A stretch of DNA of 64,000 nucleotides from Perkinsus olseni (taxonomy: Eukaryota; Perkinsozoa; Perkinsida). Position 1 is the stretch's first letter. Each line of letters opens with the position of its first letter. The translations under genes and the position numbers were made by a program. The stretch spans positions 20,637 through 84,636 of the forward strand of contig JABANN010000064.1 of the NCBI GenBank assembly GCA_013115125.1, written 5' to 3'. This document shows, one piece after another, positions 10,388 to 21,498 of the stretch. Under the pieces are notes generated by a model. It was not told where the DNA came from and made no database searches. It saw only the letters and a list, made by a program, of their open reading frames with translations.

Positions 10388-11698
10388 TCACGAATCGAAT
10401 ATAACTCCATATGCACGGATGCCGTTCTTTTCGAGACCCCGCGTAACCTCTCGAGTAGCCTTCATATTAGAAATGAATACCACAGCTTCGAAGCTTCCAT
10501 GTTCCCACAGATTCCTCGCCACTTGGACTAGATCCGGACGACCCAACTTCTGTGTGTCGTGGATGATGGCCGTGGGGTCCATTCTCCGGATGGTAGTCAT
10601 GATCGCTGAGCCGTAGGTCTCCAAAGGTGCTCGAGCGGACCATACGATCTTCACTGGGTGGCTTGGCTGTTCTACGAAGAGACTTAGACAAGGCCCTATA
10701 CCAGAGCCAGTGGCCATGACTATACATGGCCTGAAGAGCTTCACCACTCGAACCGTCCCGAGCTGTGGAAGTCCTCGCGTCCAGATCCTACTCGGCGGGT
10801 TATCAATAATTCGGCCTGACCAGTCCCCCGCGCGAGAGATAATGATAGAGAAACCTTTCTGATCCACATGCCAGACCTTCTTCTCTTCCTCGCTCAGGCC
10901 CGCAATGGAGCTTCGAATATTCGGTATCACCGCAAATGCATGCGTCTCGCGCAGAGGTGAGTCAGTGACTCGAATAGCCTGTCCGAATGATACAATTCTA
11001 TGTCCAAAGTTGAGGACGAGCGCGTGGGAGGAGAGTCGCCGGCACTCAACCACACGCTTCCTCAGATGTAACCAGGGAAAAATAACAAAACCGGTGATGA
11101 GAGAGACCTCCCACACACGGACATCAGAAAGAAAAAGTTTCCAGAAATTCATATGCGACAGTAAAGCATCTTCTCTAACTGTCAGTATCAGCTGCATCCA
11201 GAATATTAACAGAAGTGCCCAAGCACAGTAGCGATGCACGCATTCGAAACAGTTGTGGTGCAGCCTGCGCATGAATGGCAGGGCGAAGAGTATGATCAAG
11301 ACCATTGAAGAGAGTACGAAGCACGAGGTCGAAGTTTCTATTCTAGTCGAGACATCCTTCTGAATCAGTTTGATGGTGAGGGCCAAGTGCCACATAAGCG
11401 CTGCGAAAGCAAAGCTACTGTGGAGAGCCCCGTGATAGCAGTAAACCCTTGCGAAGTGTCTCCTCAGCGGCAGTGACAGGTGTGTGGACTTGTCAACGAA
11501 CACGGCGAAAAGCGAGTTAACGAAATACTCATTCCTAGTCACGACTGTGAGCAGCAAGTACGTCGTGACAGCAACAGAACTCGTATGAACGCCTGGATGA
11601 AGAAAGATTTCTAGTAGAGCGAACACTGCGGTGTTCAGAACGAGATTGGACAAGAAAACTCGGTGGTATGTTGAGGAGTGCCACTTGATGGGGGACAT
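10388..11698 (-). CDS. TmpA-like transmembrane flavo/NAD(P)-binding oxidoreductase, copy B
   Basis: Intronless, 436 residues from a clear ATG at 11698. It has the same layout as copy A: hydrophobic N-terminal half with the membrane histidines (GALHS, FECVHRYCAW), then MATGSGIGPCLS and a terminal YGVIFDS. The N-terminal 25 or so residues differ completely from copy A, the rest of the membrane half differs at many sites, while the C-terminal half matches except one Leu/Phe change (base 10762 against 6751). Head-to-tail tandem with copy A, same strand. Likely role is redox chemistry at a membrane, as for fungal TmpA; the substrate is unknown. Confidence 0.8.
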   Translation of the reverse strand: MSPIKWHSSTYHRVFLSNLVLNTAVFALLEIFLHPGVHTSSVAVTTYLLLTVVTRNEYFVNSLFAVFVDKSTHLSLPLRRHFARVYCYHGALHSSFAFAALMWHLALTIKLIQKDVSTRIETSTSCFVLSSMVLIILFALPFMRRLHHNCFECVHRYCAWALLLIFWMQLILTVREDALLSHMNFWKLFLSDVRVWEVSLITGFVIFPWLHLRKRVVECRRLSSHALVLNFGHRIVSFGQAIRVTDSPLRETHAFAVIPNIRSSIAGLSEEEKKVWHVDQKGFSIIISRAGDWSGRIIDNPPSRIWTRGLPQLGTVRVVKLFRPCIVMATGSGIGPCLSLFVEQPSHPVKIVWSARAPLETYGSAIMTTIRRMDPTAIIHDTQKLGRPDLVQVARNLWEHGSFEAVVFISNMKATREVTRGLEKNGIRAYGVIFDS

Positions 11699-13034
11699 GC
11701 CGATAATGGTGATTCAAAACTCCTGAGAGAGGCTCATCGTGTCTAGTGTTACAACCCACTCAGTGTGATCCTGACCTGAACTTCAATTGAGCGTGCCCGC
11801 GTTCACGCTCCGTCGTCGGCGCTAGCGTCGGGAGGGTGACGGGCTCCACTATTCTTGGAAACCATGAAACGGCAGGTTCATAGCAGCGTCGAACCTGAGC
11901 TTCATGGCCCGAGTCGGGTCACCTGACGATTCCTTCTTGTGAGTTTTCACGAATCCCTATCCAGTTACGCGCAACAGTGGCCCTATCAAGGCGTCATGGA
12001 TCGTGGTGCGGGCATCATACGAATTCCAACGAACATGTGTTACGCTCCGTCGGTTTTAAGCATGTAGAGTAGCCCCAGCATTAGCTTTATTTAATATTTG
12101 GCCTTGCGTTTCGCGTGTGAGGAAGAATGCTACTACAACTTGACATGACCCAAGGAGTGCAAGTTGCACTCCTTGGGTCATGTCAAGTTGCACTGTGCAA
12201 CCTCAAGGCCAACGGCGCAGTCCCCGGGGACAGCGCACGGCGAGCGTGATGCGCTTCGCTCCGCTCTGCTCGAGACTAGACACTTCCTACATGGATCTAG
12301 ATGGCTCTAGATGACGGAGTACGTCTCTTCCACGCCGCTTTGCAAACCTCGTTCGGCGCGGAGTGACCAAGCGCAGGCTGTCACGCAGGTAATAGCGGAC
12401 TGAACAAGCGCGAGCTGTTAGCCACCTTTATAACCGGCCCGAGAAGAGAGAAAAGAGGGATAGCAAGGGCAGGTCAGAATCGCGGATGAGGACGGGGAAA
12501 AGAGCAACCCGAAACCCTGAGAAGCCCGTAGGGCAACCAGACACCCGATGACTGTTATACAAGGCCGTACCTTCATCCTAGACGCCGGGGATGGGGCAGG
12601 TATTGACCAAACCCCTGCGGAATCTTTCAGCGGGACCCCTATAACATCTTTAATATCATGCGAAATGTGCAAGACCGCAGTATTTCGTTGGCGGTCTCAA
12701 GTTTCGGTTGTGAACATATCCAGTTTCCTACGGCCTCCATTCGCTTCACGCGCTGGACATGTACTTCGAGTGTCAGCATCTGGTTTGCTCGGTTACAGAG
12801 ACCTCGAGCGATCTGCGGACCTCTTTACAATGTCGTGGATGACTAAGGTAGCGTGATAACTGTCGTTGGCGGCTGTTGTTTCGTTGTTGTTCATCCGTAC
12901 CCCGACCCGGTCAGAAACAAAACTTTGATGAGTATTGAGTAGAAAATAGTTCGAGAATGGTAGCTCTGCCACTACGCTCGCCGCAATACAGTGCGATTGC
13001 TATCAGAAAAAAAAGGGTGCATAACGAATAATCG
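11699..13034. other. Spacer with a long perfect palindrome; no supported gene
   Basis: Overlapping open frames occur on both strands at 12418-12856 but none shows a family motif or a convincing splice structure. The stretch holds the 55-bp palindrome at 12136-12190. It presumably contains the promoter of TmpA-like copy B. Confidence 0.45.
12136..12190. repeat. Perfect inverted repeat, 27-bp arms, 1-nt centre
   Basis: The left arm 12136-12162 is the exact reverse complement of 12164-12190, with one G at 12163. It begins CAACTTGACATGACCC. It would form a hairpin with essentially no loop, or a cruciform. Confidence 0.97.
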
Positions 13035-13596
13035 TTAGTAGATGCCGCCGGCTGCTGGAGGAGGACCGCCGTCAGTTTCATCCTTGTCACCGGGGTAATC
13101 TTCATGGCGCGACTTCCGAGGCTTCTCTGTCAACGCACGATTCCTTCTACCTGAATTGTGCGAATCACAGACACAGCAATCGCGGCGTCCGTCACCCTGG
13201 AGGTAGAGGTATCCCCAAATGAACAATAGAACCATGAGGAAGACCCCGAAGGGAGATACCGGCAGGAGGGAGGATGAGCTGCTTGAAGTCTGCAAGGCAT
13301 CGCTGTCACCAGAGCTGATGTCACTGTAGGTGCCCTGGTTATCTGAAAAGAGTATAGCGCGAGTCGCGAGGCACGACAGAAAACTCGGACTGCAGGTCGG
13401 TAGAAACTAAACGTTATATCAGCTCTTACCGACGAAATAGCAGAATGCGGTAGGGATTAGTAAAACAAAAGCACCATGCGCTGTTCAACCGCATTGCAAC
13501 AGACTTACTCAAGTTCCCCAACGCATTAGCGAGGCTGCCTCCCTGACTGCGAACCCACTCGCATAGGTCTTCCCAAGGATTGCCTTCGCCCGGCAT
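13035..13596 (-). CDS. Small single-pass membrane protein, function unknown
   Basis: Exon 1 is 13596-13509 (MPGEGNPWEDLCEWVRSQGG) and the last exon is 13342-13035, joined with correct phase to about 131 residues. The last exon carries a Ser run, one strong membrane helix (FGVFLMVLLFIWGYLYL), a Cys pair (CCVCD) and a charged tail ending GGPPPAAGGIY-stop. A third exon of 51 bases (HGAFVLLIPTAFCYF) may lie inside the intron with a 28-nt first intron; it keeps frame, so both forms are possible. The overall plan (one helix, Gly/Pro-rich tail) recalls selenoprotein K, but there is no selenocysteine and no clear sequence match. Located 269 bases beyond the DBR1 stop on the same strand. Confidence 0.6.
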
Positions 13597-13865
13597 GATT
13601 CGGCGCAAAAACGGGTAAAAATCGGCGAAATAACTGAGCCTAGCATGCAGAAGCAGGCAACAAGGTTCCCTCCCAACAGCTCCTGAACGCAGGAGCCCTA
13701 CACCGCCTCCATTTCATGCCACTCCCCCGAGCCCTGTTATAGTTACCAAACACGAGGCAGCAGCAGCACCCGAGGTATAGCGAAACAACGGTAATGTACG
13801 TTCGGCGATACTTGTGGACATCTTAATCCAGATCCCCGAGATCGATGTCCTGAGGCATTCCACAC

Positions 13866-16269
13866 TCATACGGCCGCCGAAGCCGGAGGCACTACTTCTT
13901 CACTCTGTTGCACCTCCCCTTCTGTTCGTGCACGCTTTGGCTCGGGCGGTGTCTCCGACGAAGTGGGAGCCGCGTCGTCGAAGAACACAACACCGCTTTC
14001 TGTGCAGATCTCCGACGTCTCCAAGCCACTGAAGGGTGAGATGTTGATCAACACTCAGGTTGGGTATTGCCCTACTGTGCATTGAGCCTGCCGTCCGCCC
14101 CTAGTGCTCCACCGGTTATCTCAAAACCACCAAGACCAGCCGCGGGGCCAGCGGCTTCCGCTGCTCCCAAAACCTGACAATGAAGATGACGAGATGACAC
14201 CCACCGCGACGCGGACCAGGCCTACATCCTCCGTTCCAAGGAGGCCCATGAGCCACTGTCGCTGCCGATGAGCAGCGACACTGCCCGGCTTGTCCACCTC
14301 GCTCGAGACGAAGTTGTCGGGAATCTCGTACTCGGCGCCGGCCTTCATCACATCATCGTTGGCCTCCAGAGAATCCCGGACCTGCTAGACACCGCAGTAG
14401 AGCTGGCTGACCTCAACATGTTACCTTTTCAATGTCCTCCTCTGTTGGGCGCTTGATAGTCCCCGTCCAGCGGTCTCTAGTGAGAGGGACAGACTCGTTG
14501 TTCACGGCCAGCAGGGCAAGCCACTAATGGGGAAGCGAAGCATAAATCAAGAGGAGCACTCCTACGCCTACCTCGAGATCGAATTGCAGGGGGACCCGTT
14601 TGCGTTGAGCAGTGGCCTGGCGAAAAGCAAGGAGTCATGTCTTCTGGGAGAAAGTGTTGTCAACCTCCCTTACCTCTCTCGCCTCGTCGGTCATTCCCTT
14701 TCCTTGCAAGCTGTGGGTCCACAACTGCCCCGTCTGAAACGGGATCGCAATCTCCAGGCCGTCCGGTGAACCTCCGACGGGCGAGTGGAGACCCCACCAT
14801 CAATTACCTTCACATCTATCGTAATGACCTGCATGTAACCCAACGACCCCTGCCGTCGCGGTACACACTTATCAAGCGCAATGAAGCGTGTAAGCGAGGC
14901 TGGCCGATCCTGAGTGGCCTCGTGAGGCACCAGCGCAGTGTACTTGGCGTGCATATGACCACTGAGTAAGGAGACAATAGGGCAAGGCGAATCGAACCAG
15001 ACGACCCAACCTGAACCAATAGTCTGGCCTCAGCTTCCCCATGAGGTCCATGGAGTGGGCATTGCCCATTTCACCCCTACTGATCTCCTGTCTCATGGTA
15101 CCTGAGTAGCCCTGCCGCCGCCGGCTACGGTCCCTCTCCCCCCTACCCGTTCTGTCCTTAACTCGTAATAAGGTGTCAGTATCGCCGTAGTCAGTGATAC
15201 CAGTGGGCCAGTCGTGGCTCACAACTATTCGTACAGGGTCGACCTCCATTGCGCTCGTGTTGTCTGCCTAGACTCGCGACTGGCGATAGCATACCGATCG
15301 ACGGGCACCTCCTCACCAGTGCAGCAAGCTTCTCCATCTCATACTTCCTTGCATGGTAGGCCGAGCGTTTGGTGTCCTCCGTGTAAGGCGCCACCTCGTA
15401 GTGGCCTAGGTCGTAATGGTACCCCTTATAGATACCACTGAAGCCACCTATTCGGACTCCTTTACAGCGAACAACCTGAAGAGGCCGAAAATGTGAGGAC
15501 ATTAGACAGTGGAACGCAGCCAAGCCGTTCGGCCCGAACGGGACTGTGAATTCCGTGGCGCAGTGAAGGTACGCGGCTCATCATCGGCATCGGACCGGGA
15601 AGCCACGATTCCCAGGGATCGAGAAGCACCATCCGAAATGCTAGCCCATAGTGAGGTAGAGGAGCTCACCCCAGAATGCCCCAGGTAGTAGATCCCCTTG
15701 GCCGCCCAACCTCCATAGTATCTGCCGGAAATAAGGCTCGATACATCTTGAGAAGCGACCACAGATTACAGCTCCCTGAGATGAGACGGGGCCTCGTGGT
15801 TGCCGCCAACGAATACCGTAGTAACGGGAGCTGACTTCTCGCCCTTCCAGTAACGGTGAAAGTCCTGCAACCCACAACGTGTCAATTTCGCGATCGCTCC
15901 TCTCTGTCGCATTGTACTTTCATATGGCGATGCTTCGCTGGAGCTGCCAGTTCATTGAGCTCGGCCTCAGTACCTGAGCCAGGCTCTGTAGGCCCCGAGG
16001 GAGCGATCACCGTACGAATGGCTTGGAAGTCTCCGCAGCAGATGAGCAGGTCCACAGGCGGTGTATTCTTCGTTCGTTCAAGATGCTCGATAGCCTGGCA
16101 AACCAATATCAGCCTAATGAGAAAGATACCACGCCCGACGCACTTCGTAGATTCTATCCAAGTCGCCGTGAGCGCATCCCTCTACTGCAATGGTAAGGTG
16201 ACGAGCTGGGTCATACTGAGGTGGAGGTGATTGTGCTGAGGAGGAAGGAGAAGGCGGCTGGTGACTCAT
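13866..16269 (-). CDS. DBR1: RNA lariat debranching enzyme DBR1
   Basis: DBR1 hydrolyses the 2'-5' bond of excised intron lariats in the nucleus. Starting at the ATG at 16269 ([11 protein letters not shown]), exons give the metallophosphatase motifs in order: [26 protein letters not shown] near 16040, [11 protein letters not shown] near 15790, [14 protein letters not shown] near 15690, [19 protein letters not shown] near 15430, [10 protein letters not shown] near 15210, LRPDYWF near 15010 and [13 protein letters not shown] near 14880. The Cys that replaces the usual Asp in the first motif (GCAHG) is the known DBR1 feature. The C-terminus is acidic/basic (PKRARTEGE) and stops at 13866-13868. 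Start choice is supported by motif 1 beginning about 28 residues later. An enzyme of this kind is expected where almost every gene has several introns. Confidence 0.93.
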
Positions 16270-16432
16270 CTATCGATTGGCCATAAACCAAAAAAGCTGA
16301 GGTTCCCAACCAAGGGAGGCTTCGACCGCCAATTGAGCGGAACTAAACCAGACACGAGGATGCCGTTGAGTAATAGTTTACAGGGCAAGAATGTCATGGA
16401 TAACTCACAAGAATCCTGAGGTGCCGTCTTCA

Positions 16433-16660
16433 TCAAGGCTTGACTTGCTTACTGATGCCGAGACCACCACCATCACAATTCTGCGGGCCGGGACGAAACT
16501 TTTTACCTGCGTTTTCTCGGCCCGACTTCGATGATGCTCTGGTCACCACGGTCGAGAGCTTTCCCGTCTGGCTGTTGTCCCTGGACGGAATGAGGCTCCA
16601 GTCAGGTCCTCTTTTGCTAGGGGGGCCGCCAGTGGACTGACGAGAAGTAGATCATAAGCA
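16433..16660 (-). CDS. Probable terminal exon of a minus-strand gene
   Basis: A minus-strand stretch reads PPSKRGPDWSLIP, then a basic Gly/Lys-rich tail ending SKQVKP-stop at 16435. It lies between the DBR1 start and the PPPDE-domain gene and could be a 3' exon of the latter through alternative splicing, or a separate small gene. The rest of 16270-17143 shows no supported exon. Confidence 0.3.
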
Positions 16661-17143
16661 TAGGACTGAGGAAAGTCTCACTCGAATGGTCGGCGGCAGA
16701 GCTCTGCGGTTCTCGATGAGGCCTGAGGATCGAGTACGATGATAAGATGCACCATCAGGATGGGGCAGCAGGTACCTCCCGGCCGGCGCGGCGCTCCACC
16801 AAGCCGTCCGGGAGCAACTTCATCTAAGAGGAGAGCCTGTCACTGTTGGAGCCATCGTTAGTGATTGCATACCGAGATCGCTGTCCCTTCCCTTGATGGA
16901 CTCCCATCCCGCTACCGCGCGCCTCGAAATGCCCAGGGAGTCGTCGGCGACCTACGACAGAACGCCGCCTATCGCCTCTACTGATTCGTTGATGGGAGTA
17001 CCATAACAGCGGACCTCAGGCTTCCCATACCCTCCGATATCCTCAACCATTGATCTACAGCCCTCACGTGGGAGGAGGCTACCTCTATGGTCTGGCTCAA
17101 GCTAAGAATGGCGGTCATACTGCCACTGCTACTAGCACGACGC

Positions 17144-17823
17144 CTACCCCTCCGTACGACTTGGCAGTGCTTCAATCCATGGCGGTAGCTCCTTATCACA
17201 GCCAAGGCGATGACCTTCACAAAAGCACTGCCGCATAGGGTTTCAGCAGAGCCCATCAATTACACAGGTCCTTTGCGAAATGAATACAGTTCCTCCTGAG
17301 TATGTGATAGGTTCCACCGAGCCACACCTTTCGCAGGGCCATCAGCAGCCTCCACACTGAGTCTGAGGGGGAGCCGCAACAGCAGCTCGAGCACAACGGC
17401 GGGCCGAGGCCTAGCTACCACGGCTAAGGTCGGTGTCGCCCATTGCTACTGACTCCCTGTAGACGTGAACTTCATGGGACTTCGGCCGGATCATGCACAG
17501 TCTGATGGAGCCAGCGATGCGACCCTCACTGGTACTTTGTGACGGTACCCCGTGGCCTTGGGGTCGGCGGTCTGACCAAAACTCCACTCCTCACCGTAGA
17601 CCTCCACCCCAACATGAAAGGCACCCCAGGAGAAGGCACGAGTAACAGCATTAAGGTGACTGACCACCTGCAAGGAACTGTAGACCAGGCACCGGCCGAG
17701 TCCCTGGCGGCTGTCTACCTTATCCAGGTCATACACATGAAGCACCACCTGACGATCGTCTACAGCCGGCCGAGGCCGAACGGAAGTGGAGCGCCTCGTT
17801 GGGTAGGCCGGCAAAGTCCTCAC
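17144..17823 (-). CDS. PPPDE-domain putative deubiquitinase/deSUMOylase (DeSI-like)
   Basis: PPPDE enzymes are papain-like cysteine proteases that remove SUMO or ubiquitin. Exons give VVLHVYDLDK near 17755, then HLNAVTRAFSWGAFHVGVEV with the catalytic-type His, VYGEEWSFGQT near 17590, EVHVYRESVAMGDT near 17460 and TYHILRRNCIHFAKDLC near 17280 with the catalytic-type Cys in RNCIHF, then KELPPWIEALP and a TAG at 17144-17146. This is the full His...Cys order and the usual Pro-Trp ending of the family. Introns are 51 nt after YDLDK and only 36 nt at 17228-17263. The 5' end is uncertain; no ATG is present in the first exon, so an upstream exon near 17880 is likely. Confidence 0.8.
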
Positions 17824-18053
17824 TGAGAGAGTTTACGACCCTGGCCTCTATAGCACTTATGGAGGTGGGTCCCTACAGTCATGCTTGTTGCTGCTATTCC
17901 CCTCGTCAGAGGTACTCCCTGCCACCGTGGAGATGCTACTACCCATACATAGAGGACAGTCGCTACGACCTCCTGATCTCACCGATCAAGGCTTCTCGAA
18001 TTGCAGTCAACCAAACCACACGGGAAGGGAGAGAAACCATAAGGCACAGAACG

Positions 18054-20404
18054 CTAATGATCAGTGGCAGTGCTACTGCTGTTGCTCTCGGCTATCACCC
18101 GATTGAAGCTGTTGAACAAAACCTTCGCTAGGGACTCTCTGAGGGATAGGGATACATGGCAAACATCTGTGAAAAGATGGCAGGATACCTGTTCCCTGCG
18201 GAGGCCTCGTCGAGCTCAGAGTTGTGGTCGAAGAGGCACAGGTAGCTCGGAGAAGAAACGTATAAACCTGGACAAGTCTTGCGCATGGCGGTGAGGACCT
18301 ACAATGAGACCAAAGTAGCTGGGAGGCAGCATAAGGTCTACTACGAAGGGCTTGCGGGTGGTCTCCGCCGTGGTACAGAAGTGCTCTACTGAGCGTCGCG
18401 AAGGCCTCTTGCCTTGGAAGAACTGCTGTCGATACACCGGGTCTGAGGCAACGATCGTCGAGAAGACAGACTAGTGATCCCAACCCTACTCTTATCGTGG
18501 AGGCGTATCATAACATTGAGCAGTATGGTGACTGTGAGGGACTCATCCCTGAGCTGGTCCACTCGTATGGGCTGGATGGGGCATTTATGGACCGCCCCTT
18601 CCGCGTCATCATCGGTCGAATCGGAAGGTGCAGAGGATGTCGACTCCTCCGCAGAGGACTCCTCGGACGATAGCAAAACTGAAAAACCCAGAAAGTAATC
18701 ACAGCGGAGCGGTGCAAGTTTCAGTGGAGTATATTCGCGGCGACTCCGAGCCACAGCTAGGTCAGGGCTCACCCTGCTTCTTGTAAGCCGCCACGGCAGG
18801 GCCCCAGGCCTCCGCTATCCTCGAGACTACACTCAGGAGCCTCTCTTTGGTCTCGGCTATTTCCCTCATCAACGCTGGGGTTTTCTCGGCAAAAAGGTTA
18901 CTGGTGTCAAGCGCCTGCCGGGCTCGGGCGATACGATTAGAATGCTGCCCTGAACGCATATTACCAGGACGTTAAATCCCTTAACGACGCGATTCTGTTT
19001 CTTGAACCTAGCCTCCCCGCCCGGTATGATTCCTGATAAGAAGCCAGTAGCGGGGATGGTCACAGTAAACAACCTACTGTGTGGAACGAGCTCCATGGAA
19101 GCCTGGGACACTTGGCGGTCGAGGGCATCGGAAAGATCTCCTGCCAAGGTCAAGTCCTTCAAGAACCGTCTCCTAGCATCTCCATCCGTCGGGAAACCCA
19201 AGTCCAGTACCTACTCGGAGAGCATAGTCACGCGCCACGAAATTCCGCCCTTATAGTACCCCTCGGATCCAGCCCCTTCGACTCCACTTGGGGGTCGAGT
19301 CTACCATGTACGGGATGTTGTGGCGTGACGCACAAGCGATGAGCTCCTCCTTCCGGGTGCTCAACAGCAACGGTCGTACTTGGCAAACCTAGCACGCTGC
19401 TCATAACCGCAGTGCTGCTCCGAGGAGCCTCACATTTCCGATCTCATCGTCGTCATTGCCCTCGGCATTAACAACCATACCGTTAATGTTGAGCAGGTTG
19501 CCCTTGCCCAGCTCAGCGAGGCGATTCTCGTCTACCTGAGAACAGGCAGCCTCAGAGCGAAGGAAAGACCAAGGCGGAAGCACATCGTCCATGTGGTGTC
19601 CTACGACGACCACTGGCTGAGTTCGCTCCTCCTCAGGAAGGCCTGCCGCGGCCCAGGCCAACTTATGGGCTTTGGCGTACATGCTGAACCGAATGTCTCG
19701 CGTCTGTTTCTCGTAACTGTGATAGAGAGAATAATCCCAAACTCGGAAGACTGGCAGCTCTTACTCCATCCGACTGATGCCAGTCTTCAGGGAGCCATGC
19801 GGTCGACGCAACTTGACATGATGGTGATAGAGAGGAATCTGTAACCATCAAGGCCGCGCTTACAGCACTGGACGCGGTGGAACAGGGCAGTACTTACCCC
19901 GAGGCGTCCTGTGACGTAGGTAACCCATTGGAGCTCCTGCTTGGCGTCATCACGATTCGAATGGCGGATATGGCACGCAACAAGCTTGAAGCCGAGGGAC
20001 CGCTGGAGCTTGGACAGCAAGTGGAGGTGAGTCTGAGGATGATGATGACGATAATGCCCGGTGGGCGGCCAAGTCCTCGCCAAGAGCATCAACTTTGACT
20101 GAACAATAGCGACCGCGTTCCCCGGTATTACCATAGAATCCACGCCACCGCTGAGGGACAGCACGAGGACCTTCGGTACAGTGTTGTTGGGATAGTTCTG
20201 TAACTGAACTGGGGTACAATGAAGCCTTGAGAGGGACTGAGCATCTCCTACGAAGAAGTCCTTTAAGCGACTCATGAGTACTGCATCAGCCTGAGAATGG
20301 AGGCCCTGCACCAAGAAGTCAGGGTCGTTACGACAGAGCTCGTCCAGGACGTGGCGCTCCTTTGGAGGCTCAGTGAGCTTCATCTCAGCGAGGTCCTGAA
20401 GCAC
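18054..20404 (-). CDS. TilS/MesJ-type PP-loop ATPase, tRNA(Ile)-lysidine-synthetase-like
   Basis: The protein carries the PP-loop LSLSGGVDSM near 20140-20170, then, after an intron, LVACHIRHSNRDDAKQE, ISRMDYEKQTRDIRFSMY, VVVVGHHMDDVDENRLAELGKG, NINGMVV, RPLLLSTRKEELIACA and DSTPKWSRRGWIRG. These follow TilS block by block (ATP loop, HxxH-like block, GHHxDD, GM, PLL, substrate R-x-R). TilS makes lysidine on tRNA(Ile) CAT anticodons in bacteria and organelles. About 300 further residues follow, with an acidic Ser-rich linker and VVDLMLPPSYFGL, ending STATDH-stop at 18054. The N-terminal piece (ELCRNDPDF) starts at an ATG at 20383 or in an upstream exon. At least eight introns; the joint near 18900-18970 is not resolved. 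Confidence 0.75.
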
Positions 20405-20472
20405 GACTGTTGAGGTTTTAGAAGATTACAACTAAGCGATCAATTCGCCTGAAGCCCGGATCGAATCAATGC

Positions 20473-21498
20473 CTAGTACGAGTGTGAGATGGTTATCCGA
20501 AATTCAGGGCCCACGGGTGGGAGTGCATACTCAAAACAGAGACACCACACAAACAAGCACATCCGGGAACGCCAACACGAATGGTGACGACCCTGTTGTT
20601 GCCGTACTACCGGATTGCACTTGCCGCTCAATGCGTAGTCAATGTAACGGTTGCACAACACGGCCTTTGTACACTCTGTAAACTTCCCTACGGCCTCGTT
20701 ATCCCCAGGCAGAGGCTCCAGCAGCTTCAAACTCCTCTCCGCTAGCCTGCAACAACATTCCCTCCCTCACAGTCCACCGCGAATTCACCTCACCCATTGT
20801 GACGGAAGATGAGGGTGAGGAACAAGGCCCTATAAAGCCCGTGGACGGCCATGATGGGGCCGTTGTCAGGCTGGTCGAGGGCGATGCTCTGTGCTAGCCG
20901 AAGGGTTGTACGATCCACCAGGGTTTTAAGGAAGGCCTGAGGGACTTAGCCGTGGTCAGCGGACGTAGAACAGAGGCTTGCCTGCTCGGGCGGTAGAGTT
21001 ATGTTACGGATGGTCTGGTCGCACATGATAGCCAGACGCAAGCGGAACCATACGGGAAGGGCCCACACCCTCAGGGGGTTCAAGAGCATGGTGTAAACAA
21101 GAGGCAGGATGGCTGGGAAGTACCTACTCGAGAGACATCTTCTCAAGCACGAATCGCGGACCGACGACCCCGAAGGGCGGGGGTATCACCGTTGTCCTTC
21201 CTTCTTGGGAGCATCAAACTTCGGTAGATGCGAGTGCATGGCGAACCAGAATGCCTGAGGCCCATCCGACCCCGGTGGGAACCAGAACTTGTCAAAGTCC
21301 CAGACCAGCGCCGCGGCCTCCGCTACCGAGGGCCCCTGCGAAGACCTCATTGAAGTAGGAAAAAGCCTGAGAACTTCGATCAGCCGTGAGCTCGCTAAGC
21401 CCAACTCAACAGCGGTTCCCTGCTCACGGTCGATAACTACAAAAGTTCCAAAAGTGCTGCGGGTGTGCCAATTAAGGTCGACAGTCAGAATTGTCTAA
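20473..21498 (-). CDS. Conserved-looking multi-exon protein, family not recognised
   Basis: Exons read in frame: LTVDLNWHTRSTFGTFVVID near 21480, AALVWDFDKFWFPPGSDGP near 21310, KEGQRYFPAILPLVY across an intron near 21130, NPLRVWALPVWFRLRLAIM, then PPEQ followed by a 45-nt GC-AG intron (20937-20981) into AFLKTLVDRTTLRLAQ, then HGLYRALFLTLIFRHNGLAE across a GT-AG intron and CTKAVLCNRYIDYAL. Composition is helical with many aromatic and basic residues. The stop at 20473 follows an unusually biased tail and the true end may be earlier. The 5' end is open. The product may be an organellar protein, but nothing seen proves it. Confidence 0.55.

Noticed and set aside
6377-11698. The repeated TmpA-like segment as a transposon
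   Set aside because: The repeat is two whole host-type genes in tandem with diverged 5' halves; no terminal repeats, transposase or target duplications were seen.
13035-13596. Selenoprotein K homologue
   Set aside because: One helix and a Gly/Pro-rich tail recall SelK, but the stop is TAA after GGIY, no in-frame TGA or SECIS-like hairpin was found, and the N-terminus does not match.
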